Below, piece after piece: positions 16,540 to 22,404 of a stretch of DNA of 26,631 nt. The notes beneath the pieces were generated by a model. That model made no database searches and was not told where the DNA came from. It saw only the letters and a list, made by a program, of their open reading frames with translations. Position numbers and translations under genes: made by a program. Source of the DNA: JBEBGV01 sp040081265 (GTDB lineage: Bacteria > Acidobacteriota > Vicinamibacteria > Vicinamibacterales > UBA2999); contig JBEBGV010000065.1 in assembly GCA_040081265.1 (NCBI GenBank), positions 1-26,631 of the forward strand. The letters are read 5' to 3'. Positions within the stretch are counted from its first letter, which is position 1. Every line of letters begins with the position of its first letter.

Positions 16540-17298
16540 CTACTGGCACATCGCCGTGACCGGGATCACGTTGTCGACGTTGATGCCGTCCCTGCCGCCT
16601 TCGCCGATCAGCAGGCCTGTGGCCGCCATCTTCTGTCCGACGTAGCGGTCGAGCGGGAGCACCAGGAACTTCAGTGGGTAGGTGCGCTCCCCAAGCGGCA
16701 CGCTCGCGGCCGGTGTGGACTTGGCCTGTTCGGCGCGCACGGGCGCCGACCCCTTCACCAGCTGGAAGTTGCTTCCGACCTTCTCGACGCAGCCCACGAC
16801 ACGCGCCAGCGTCGTGGCCGGCAGTTCGCCCGGGCCATCACGCGTGATGATCTGCACGCCCACCGCCGTGGTGGCCGAGAGTTCAGTCGTGCCTGATGGG
16901 AAGCCGTTGCTGTTCAAGATGTGCGACACGATGTCGGCATACATGGTCGCCGAGAGCTTTCCGGCCAGCGAGCCGGCGTCATCGAACGGCATGTTCTTGC
17001 TGACGAAGCCCAGGAGCGAGTCGACCGTCGATTCTTTCCAGTCGCTCCAGAACTTGTCGCCGACGAGCGATGGACCTTCACCACCCTCGAGCTGCGAGCC
17101 GTGGCACTCGGCACAGTGCTCGGAGAATGCAGACCTGCCGCGCTCAGCCTGAGGGGAAGTGTATGCGCCCTGCCAGACAGTCCTGGCCGCAGCGGGTGCC
17201 TGTGCCGCAGACATCACCGCCGAGAGGATGGTCACGACGAAGAGACCCGCAGCCGCGAGGGTCAGGCGACGCTGAAGAGGAGTGCGGAATAAGCGCAT
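16540..17298 (-). CDS. Exported monohaem cytochrome c
   Basis: 252 aa. N-terminal basic and hydrophobic segment (MRLFRTPLQRRLTLAAAGLFVVTILSAV; about residues 1-33) is a signal peptide or anchor. Class I haem motif CAECH (C62, C65, H66), with NMPFDD (M103) as the likely axial Met. After the haem domain (to about 135) comes a roughly 115-residue C-terminal beta-rich region (ATTLARVVGCVEKVG, SVPLGERTYPLKFLVLPLDRYVGQKMAATGLLIGEGG as separate strands) that looks like an OB-type domain and carries C185 and C251. A periplasmic electron carrier linked to an unidentified dehydrogenase is likely. Confidence 0.87.
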   Translation of the reverse strand: MRLFRTPLQRRLTLAAAGLFVVTILSAVMSAAQAPAAARTVWQGAYTSPQAERGRSAFSEHCAECHGSQLEGGEGPSLVGDKFWSDWKESTVDSLLGFVSKNMPFDDAGSLAGKLSATMYADIVSHILNSNGFPSGTTELSATTAVGVQIITRDGPGELPATTLARVVGCVEKVGSNFQLVKGSAPVRAEQAKSTPAASVPLGERTYPLKFLVLPLDRYVGQKMAATGLLIGEGGRDGINVDNVIPVTAMCQ

Positions 17299-17304
17299 AC
17301 CGGG

Positions 17305-17310
17305 ATCATA
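17305..17310 (-). promoter_or_regulatory. -10 box TATGAT for a leaderless cytochrome c gene
   Basis: On the minus strand TATGAT is followed by 6 nt (CCCGGT) and the ATG at 17298. No Shine-Dalgarno is present. Confidence 0.5.
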
Positions 17311-17359
17311 AGGAAGGTGCCCCGCCGTGTCGAGTCAAGTGTATGCTCACGAAATCTTC

Positions 17360-18118
17360 ATGTTCAGACCCCTCCTTCTAGCCCTTTCGGGTGCACTCCT
17401 CCTGGCGGGCCCGGTGTCGGCTCAGACGAGCCCGGCCGCGACACCGGCCCTTGGCTGGGTGCGCATCCCTGCCGGCACGTTCACCATGGGCTGTGTTCCG
17501 ACCGATATGCGCTGCGGGGCCGACGAGCGTCCGCGGCACACCGTGACGATCTCGAAAGCCTTCGAGTTGATGGCCGCTGAGGTCACGCTCGGCCAGTTTC
17601 GCGCGGCCATCACCGAAGTGGATCCACAGCCGGTGTGGAGCACGACGCCTGATCATCCCGTCGTCTCAGTCGATTGGGACGAGGCGGTGGCGTTTTGCCG
17701 GGCCGTGGGCGCGCGACTGCCGACCGAGAGTGAGTGGGAATACGCCGCACGCGGTGGTCGCGCCGACACTATCTATCCCTGGGGCGATAACGCGCCCACG
17801 GATCGGAGCGATGTGGCCAACGGTGCCGCCTTCGAGGGCGACTCGGCTCGTCCGGTGCGATCGTTTGGCGCCAACGGATTCGGTCTGTACGACATGGTCG
17901 GCAACGTCTGGGAGTGGGTGAGTGACTTCGGCGGTCTCTACGCTACTGATTCAGCGACCGATCCCACCGGGCCAGCGACCGGCCGTGTGCGCGTGGTGCG
18001 CGGTGGCGCCTATGGCGACGATGCGGCGAACTTGCGGATTTCGAACCGCACACCGAATGCTCCCGACCGCATCAACGTGAACGTCGGCGTCCGCTGCGCG
18101 CGCGACGTCGCCCCCTGA
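17360..18118 (+). CDS. Exported SUMF1/FGE-sulfatase-fold protein lacking the catalytic Cys pair
   Basis: 252 aa from the ATG at 17360, which begins the signal peptide MFRPLLLALSGALLLAGPVSA; the in-frame ATG at 17327 would put 11 polar residues in front. The SUMF1 (PF03781) pattern is clear: WVRIPAGTFTMGC, HTVTISKAFELMAAEVTLGQF, HPVVSVDWDEAVAFCRAVGARLPTESEWEYAARGG (core motif LPTESEWEYAARGG), YPWGDN, FGLYDMVGNVWEWVSD, and VVRGGAYGDDAANLRISNR to GVRCARD. In true formylglycine-generating enzymes the segment after RGGSW has two copper-binding Cys. Here it reads RGGAYGDDAANLR, so FGE activity is unlikely. No sulfatase is nearby. It is divergent from the cytochrome gene. A possible -10 (TATGCT, 17342-17347) precedes it with no Shine-Dalgarno. 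Confidence 0.87.
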   Translation: MFRPLLLALSGALLLAGPVSAQTSPAATPALGWVRIPAGTFTMGCVPTDMRCGADERPRHTVTISKAFELMAAEVTLGQFRAAITEVDPQPVWSTTPDHPVVSVDWDEAVAFCRAVGARLPTESEWEYAARGGRADTIYPWGDNAPTDRSDVANGAAFEGDSARPVRSFGANGFGLYDMVGNVWEWVSDFGGLYATDSATDPTGPATGRVRVVRGGAYGDDAANLRISNRTPNAPDRINVNVGVRCARDVAP

Positions 18119-18124
18119 CACGTC

Positions 18125-18778
18125 ATGCCGACTGGTCGCCAGGCCACGTCTGCATTGCTGCTTGCGGCAGTAATGCTGACGTTCGGTGCCTGGGGGGTCA
18201 TCCGTTCAGCCGATCGCGATCTCGACGCCGGCTTCTGGTTTGAGCCGGTGACCTACGGTGAAGGTGAGGCCATGGTCGATCGCCTGGGCGGGCCGCTCAC
18301 CTCTGCCGAACTGAACACCATCAAAGTCGTGGCCGCGTCCGAGGTGGCGAAAGCATTTGCCGGCTTGCCTCTGGACGTGTCCGATCGCACCGACGCCATG
18401 TTCCGCGTGCGTGTGGTGCAGGAACTCCTGAACGTGCGGGCGCCAAAGTATCCGGGGCCTGCGGGAGAGTCGCGGACGATCCCGGGCTATGGGGGACAGG
18501 GCGCGGTGAACTTCCGTCAGCTGGTGAGCTCGGCAGTGGCGTACGCGCCACCGGGAGCCGACCGTGCGGTCGTCGTCGAGGCGATTGGTCGCGGCGTCGG
18601 GCGGACTGCTGTCCACGAGTTCGCGCACCAGTTGCTGGGCAGCGCCGCGCTCGACAGCACCGCCGACCGTTCAAGCTACGAGTTTCGATCCGCTGATCGG
18701 CGCGAACAGTTCTACGGCGACGCGCACTGGTCGAGCGCCTGGCCGGGTTTGAAGCGACGACTTGGCGTCGGTCCCTAG
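18125..18778 (+). CDS. Membrane-anchored or exported HExxH putative zinc peptidase
   Basis: 217 aa. One N-terminal hydrophobic segment (about residues 8-26) is an anchor or uncleaved signal. The only strong motif is RTAVHEFAHQLLG (H164, E165, H168), a gluzincin/metzincin-style zinc site. Candidate third ligands (D177, D181, E187) follow closely, and the metzincin spacing HExxHxxGxxH is not met. I do not recognise the family. It starts 6 bp after the SUMF1-fold gene, so they are probably one unit. Its TAG stop overlaps tail-to-tail with the stop of the receiver gene on the other strand. Confidence 0.65.
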   Translation: MPTGRQATSALLLAAVMLTFGAWGVIRSADRDLDAGFWFEPVTYGEGEAMVDRLGGPLTSAELNTIKVVAASEVAKAFAGLPLDVSDRTDAMFRVRVVQELLNVRAPKYPGPAGESRTIPGYGGQGAVNFRQLVSSAVAYAPPGADRAVVVEAIGRGVGRTAVHEFAHQLLGSAALDSTADRSSYEFRSADRREQFYGDAHWSSAWPGLKRRLGVGP

Positions 18779-19218
18779 TGTGAACCGTCGTGCTCGTGGC
18801 GGAGGTGCGCGCCCTCGGCTGCCAGTTTCACCATTTCCAGCAGCTCCGAGGCTTCGTACGGCTTCACCAGGTACGAGAAGGCCCCGTGTCGCTGCGCCAT
18901 GACGACGTCGTCGCGACCGGTGCGGGCGGTCAGAAAGATGATGGGGATATCCATCGTCCGATGGTTGCCGAACAGTCGCTTCGCTACCGAGTGGCCGTCA
19001 CCACCTGGCAGGCCGATGTCCAGGAGGATGACATCGGGGTGCTCCTGGATGGCGATCTGGGTTGCGGTGAAACCGTCGCAGGCAGACAGCACGTCATAGC
19101 CGGCCTTGCGCAGGCGAAGGCTGATCGTTCTCAAGAGTTCAGGTTCATCGTCGACCACCAGCACGCGCTTGGGGAGCGGAGCGGTGGAAAGAGGGTAGTC
19201 AGCGATTGCCGGTTGCAT
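18775..19218 (-). CDS. Single-domain response regulator
   Basis: 147 aa, receiver domain only. Acidic pocket VVDDEPE, phospho-acceptor D67 in VILLDIGLPGGDG, T98 in IIFLTARTG, and K119 in FSYLVKPYEAS. The tail (EGAHLRHEHDGSH) is short and His-rich. It has no output domain, so it acts by protein interaction or phosphotransfer. Last gene of the signalling operon, 45 bp after the receiver-kinase gene. Its stop overlaps the stop of the convergent HExxH gene within the four bases CTAG. Confidence 0.9.
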   Translation of the reverse strand: MQPAIADYPLSTAPLPKRVLVVDDEPELLRTISLRLRKAGYDVLSACDGFTATQIAIQEHPDVILLDIGLPGGDGHSVAKRLFGNHRTMDIPIIFLTARTGRDDVVMAQRHGAFSYLVKPYEASELLEMVKLAAEGAHLRHEHDGSH

Positions 19219-19263
19219 TGTCAGGCTCCTTGCTCAGGAAACGCGGGGGGGAATCGGTCGAAG

Positions 19264-20871
19264 TCAACGTGGGTTTCGCAGGTGAGAGAGGGGAGTGAGG
19301 TTCAAGGGTGCAGGTGGCGTTGCGCTTGTGTCAGGAGCGCGGCCGTCCACTGTACAGACCTGATAGCCGATGTCGGCGCTCCGCCCGGCGAACGCCCTGG
19401 CCAGACGACGAAGGAAGCCCATCGCATCGTCTTCCGAGCCCTGGAGCAAACACGCCACCAGACAATCCGCGTCGCTTCCAAACACGCTGTCGTGCCGGCG
19501 GAAGAGGGTCGTTGCGGTGGCTTCGATTTCGCCGAGAGGGATGCGCGTCTCGGACGCGTCTGAATTCGGGCCACGCGTGACCGGCGACAGCCAGACGATG
19601 GAGGTGCGCTCAGTGACCAGGCCTGGTGCGCGACCGGACAGCGTCACGAGCGCGGCTCGAAGCGACGAGAGTCGAGAGCAGCGTACTGAAGCCGGGAGTG
19701 TGATGCGAAAGCGACTGCCAGAGCCCGGCGTGCTTTCGACGTTGATGGTGCCACCGTGCATGAGGATGATCCGTTGGGCGATGAACAAGCCCAGGCCGGT
19801 GCCTTCGTAGCCCGCGCCGGACCTCCGGTCAACCTGCACGAACGCATCGAAGATGCGTCCCTGTTCCTCCGTGGAGATGCCGACACCTGAGTCAGTGACG
19901 TCGATGCGAAGGTCATCCTGCTCGCGCCGCGCGCTCAGTGAAATAGCCCCGCCTTCCGGCGTGAAACGATGCGCGTTGGCCAGCAGGTTGACGATCACTT
20001 GCATCATCCGCCCGCGGTCACAGTGGATGTCGGGCAGTTCCGGCTCAATCTGCAGATCCAGCCGTTGCCCCTTGTCGCGGCACCGCTGGAGGAAGTCAGA
20101 GTGGCACTGCGCCAGCAACGCGTCGACCGAGGTCGACTCCAGCCGAAGCGAGATCGTGCCCGACTCCATCTTGGCTACGTCGAGCAGATCGCCGACGAGG
20201 TCGCCCAGGCGCCTGCAGTTGCGCATGATCGCCCCGACGCACTCTTCCTGCAGTCCGGCGAGTGGGCCAGCCGTGCCGTCGCTGAGCAGGCCGGCGTAGT
20301 CCTGGATGATGGCCAGAGGGGTACGAAGCTCGTGAGATGCAGTTGCGACGAACATCGAGCGAAGGCGGTTGGCCTCGCGCAACTCGCGAAGAATCTGGTG
20401 ACGCTCGACGGCATGCCGGAGCGAACGAGTGACCAGCCGGCGTCCACCTCGGGTTGTCAGATCCCGCTTGCTCAGAAAATCCTGCGCACCTTCCTGCAGC
20501 ACCTGGCGGGCAGTGGTTTCGTCGTCGTGACCGGTCATGACGACGATTGGCACGTCGGGCAGGTGCTTGAGGGCAGTTCGGAGTGTTTGCAGACCGTTCG
20601 AGTCGGGAAGCCCGAGATCGAGCAGCAGAAGGTCGACCGGATGGAGACTGGCGATGGCGAGTGCCTTCGTAAAGGTGTCGGCCACCAGCAACTCTGCCGA
20701 ACTTGCCCAGTCGCTCAACGCGAGTTTCAGCAGGCGAACGTCATGGGCGTTGTCTTCGGCAACAAGCAGGCGGTATGCGAGGCGGTCGTCGCCAGACCAC
20801 GTCGGTCCCGTCGAGTCGGTCGTCATCGAGGACGCTCGTCGGTCGCCGGTCTGGAAGGTGCTGAGCATCAT
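19264..20871 (-). CDS. Receiver-histidine kinase with a degenerate GGDEF-like C-terminus
   Basis: 535 aa, no membrane segment. Order: receiver (about 33-155; D85 in LLLLDLGLPDSNG, T113, K135), HisKA (H180 in ATASHELRTPLAII), HATPase_c (N box NLLANAHRF near 295-302, G1 DSGVGIS, F box FDAFVQVD, G2 GTGLGLFIAQRI), then about 140 extra residues. In that tail DSVFGSDADCLVACLLQGSE (461-480) has the shape of a GGDEF-domain core with GGDEF replaced by GSDAD. An N-terminal receiver on a kinase is typical of phosphorelay integration. Its start overlaps the upstream receiver gene by 4 bp. A small upstream ATG choice (MMLST or later M16) is possible. Confidence 0.88.
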   Translation of the reverse strand: MMLSTFQTGDRRASSMTTDSTGPTWSGDDRLAYRLLVAEDNAHDVRLLKLALSDWASSAELLVADTFTKALAIASLHPVDLLLLDLGLPDSNGLQTLRTALKHLPDVPIVVMTGHDDETTARQVLQEGAQDFLSKRDLTTRGGRRLVTRSLRHAVERHQILRELREANRLRSMFVATASHELRTPLAIIQDYAGLLSDGTAGPLAGLQEECVGAIMRNCRRLGDLVGDLLDVAKMESGTISLRLESTSVDALLAQCHSDFLQRCRDKGQRLDLQIEPELPDIHCDRGRMMQVIVNLLANAHRFTPEGGAISLSARREQDDLRIDVTDSGVGISTEEQGRIFDAFVQVDRRSGAGYEGTGLGLFIAQRIILMHGGTINVESTPGSGSRFRITLPASVRCSRLSSLRAALVTLSGRAPGLVTERTSIVWLSPVTRGPNSDASETRIPLGEIEATATTLFRRHDSVFGSDADCLVACLLQGSEDDAMGFLRRLARAFAGRSADIGYQVCTVDGRAPDTSATPPAPLNLTPLSHLRNPR

Positions 20872-21281
20872 CTGAGAACGCTGTTGATGAGCGAGAGCAG
20901 TTGCCTGGGCTCGTACGGCTTGACCAGGTAGGCTGCGGCGCCCAGCTGTCCGGCGGCTGCGCGCTCCTCGATTTCAGAGCGCGCTGACAGCACCACGATA
21001 GGAAACATCGGCCGGCCATCGCGCCGCAGCCGGCTTGCCACGCCGTGGCCACTCAGCCCGGGCAGCCCGAGGTCGAGCACGATGAGATCGGGCTGCAGGT
21101 CCAGGGCTTGACGTATCGCCAGTTCGCCGTCGGAGGCGGTGTATACGGTAAACCCGGCACACGTCAGTCGCAGCGTGAGCGCCCGAAGCAGGTCGGGATC
21201 GTCCTCGACGACGAGGATGCGCCTGGGGAGCTGGCTTGCGGGAGCTGGCTGTCGTTCATACGACGCCGCCACTTCGCTCAT
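20868..21281 (-). CDS. Single-domain response regulator
   Basis: 137 aa receiver domain: VVEDDPD pocket, D70 in LIVLDLGLPGLSGHG, S99 in IVVLSARSE, K121 in AAYLVKPYEPRQ. No output domain. Its stop overlaps the start of the receiver-kinase gene (ATGA), so they are translationally coupled. The sequence is close to the other single-domain receiver in the operon (both VV(D/E)D(E/D)P..LLR, LGLPG..GHG/LPGGDGHS, YLVKPYE), so the two arose by duplication. The chemistry suggests a shuttle or sink for the kinase. Confidence 0.9.
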   Translation of the reverse strand: MSEVAASYERQPAPASQLPRRILVVEDDPDLLRALTLRLTCAGFTVYTASDGELAIRQALDLQPDLIVLDLGLPGLSGHGVASRLRRDGRPMFPIVVLSARSEIEERAAAGQLGAAAYLVKPYEPRQLLSLINSVLR

Positions 21282-21313
21282 AAGCGACGTAGTCGGCTGC
21301 CTGCTGAGGTTCT

Positions 21314-21844
21314 TTATTCCTGGCTGCGAGGCCGTGCAACGCCGGGCAGGAAGGTGCGGTGCTGGATGCGCAGCTTCAGCAGGTCCTCAGGCAGGATGCG
21401 CAACTGATTGACGATGCGGTGGATCTCGGATTCCTCAGCCAGGGAGACGGCCTCGTCGCTCGCGGCGACCGCGAAGAGGCAGCGCGCCAGGGCCAGCTTG
21501 TCGTCGTAGGTGGCGTGTTCGGCGAAGTCCTGCGCGACCTGGAAGTCGGCGGTGCCGCCGAAGAGCAGGTTGCTCGTTCGTGCCAGACCCACGACGACCG
21601 TCGCCTGCGCTGGCGTCAGCTCGCCGTGTTCAACGAGCAGCCGCTCCATCGTCTGCGTTTCCGCCGCGCTGACGTCGCGGTCGGCGACGGCGACGCGTCC
21701 GAGCAGGTAGGCGAAGCGCGCGAGATGGCGCGCGCGGTCCGGTTCCATGCGGTCGAGCGTCTGCACCAGGTCACGGAGCGGTGCGTGCTCCGGCCCCTCG
21801 TGCTTCTCGACCCCCAGCCACCCGCGCAGCGTGTTCATGAACAT
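21314..21844 (-). CDS. TerB-like protein
   Basis: 176 aa, all alpha-helical. TerB family (PF05099 type) features: LARFAYLLGRVAVADRDVSAAETQTMERLL, ARCLFAVAASDEAVSLAEESEIHRIVNQLRI (acidic motifs ADRDVSAAE and ASDEAVSLAEE), which are the two metal-binding helix pairs of the family. TerB proteins bind divalent metals and are known from tellurite/stress loci. No other ter gene is present. It is the first gene of the operon; 32 bp separate it from the receiver gene. A TACACT box 7 nt before the ATG suggests a leaderless start. MFMNT offers a second ATG 6 bp later. Confidence 0.82.
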   Translation of the reverse strand: MFMNTLRGWLGVEKHEGPEHAPLRDLVQTLDRMEPDRARHLARFAYLLGRVAVADRDVSAAETQTMERLLVEHGELTPAQATVVVGLARTSNLLFGGTADFQVAQDFAEHATYDDKLALARCLFAVAASDEAVSLAEESEIHRIVNQLRILPEDLLKLRIQHRTFLPGVARPRSQE

Positions 21845-21851
21845 ATCGAGC

Positions 21852-21857
21852 AGTGTA
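21852..21857 (-). promoter_or_regulatory. -10 box TACACT for the leaderless terB-like gene
   Basis: On the minus strand TACACT is followed by 7 nt and the ATG at 21844, without a Shine-Dalgarno. This would drive the whole TerB-receiver-kinase-receiver operon. Confidence 0.4.
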
Positions 21858-21858
21858 C

Positions 21859-22296
21859 GGTGACCACGTCAGGCGAGCTGAAACGCGCGCGCACGTGTCA
21901 TCGCGTCTGACTAGACGTGATCTTCGCGGTGCACGTCCAGAATTCCGGCTGACAGCCCCAGAAATGATGGCGCTCGACGCGAAACAGGGGCTGACAGTGT
22001 CCGCATTTCAGGAAATTTGACAGCGTTGCGCCGATCCATAACCCGTGCACGCGCCTGCAGAGCTGAAATTACACCAGCCAATTCAGAAATTGCGCCCCGG
22101 GTCGCGCCAAATGACGGCATCAGCCTCCGATCGACGCCGATTACCTCGCTGTTGCCGCCAGTCTTCACGCTGTGTCCGCCAACTATCAGACTGTAACGCG
22201 CGTGGGGTCGACACTTGCAGCGCCTGAAGGCAAAACACCGCTTGGAATATCAGTAAATGCAATTATAAATGTCGAATTGCGAGAACTTGCTCATCT
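21859..22296. other. Non-coding spacer of unlike composition, possible element remnant
   Basis: This is the largest gene-free stretch. It is visibly richer in A/T than its neighbours, most clearly at 22243-22290. It carries three TGACAG motifs (21950, 21992, 22018), an imperfect CTGACAGCCCC / GGGGCTGACAG arrangement at 21949-21997, and a GCAATT/AATTGC dyad (22259-22264 with 22275-22280) around a TATAAA. The longest frame (21911-22168 minus, 85 codons) looks unlike any family I know and has no start signal. It may be a decayed mobile-element end, but no transposase fragment is recognisable. Confidence 0.4.
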
Positions 22297-22350
22297 CAAC
22301 CGGCAACCGGCAACTCGGAACCAGGAACTAGCAGCCAGGAACTTGCAACC
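22297..22350 (+). repeat. Heptanucleotide repeat array F (CAACCGG)
   Basis: CAACCGG (22297), CAACCGG (22304), CAACTCGG, AACCAGG, then more degenerate AACTAG/CAGCCAGG/AACTTG/CAACC units. Read on the minus strand these are GGTTGCC/GGTTCCT-type units, like arrays A and B. It lies 55 bp upstream of mrfA. Confidence 0.75.
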
Positions 22351-22390
22351 CCGCCGCGTCCCCCCCTTTCGATCTTCGCTATTTCTACGC

Positions 22391-22396
22391 TACCAT
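22391..22396 (+). promoter_or_regulatory. -10-like box TACCAT for a leaderless mrfA transcript
   Basis: TACCAT with 8 nt to the ATG at 22405 and only C/T-rich sequence between, so no Shine-Dalgarno. It matches the TANNNT pattern of the other leaderless candidates but is the weakest of them. Confidence 0.35.
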
Positions 22397-22404
22397 CCAT
22401 TCCC

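Noticed and set aside
17360..18118. Formylglycine-generating enzyme activity
   Set aside because: The catalytic Cys pair after RGGSW is replaced by RGGAYGDDAANLR, and no sulfatase is present.
19969..20931. 320-codon plus-strand frame
   Set aside because: Antisense to the receiver-kinase gene, which has complete kinase motifs.
21911..22168. 85-codon minus-strand frame in the long spacer
   Set aside because: No start signal, no recognisable family, in a region that looks non-coding; kept only as part of the spacer description.
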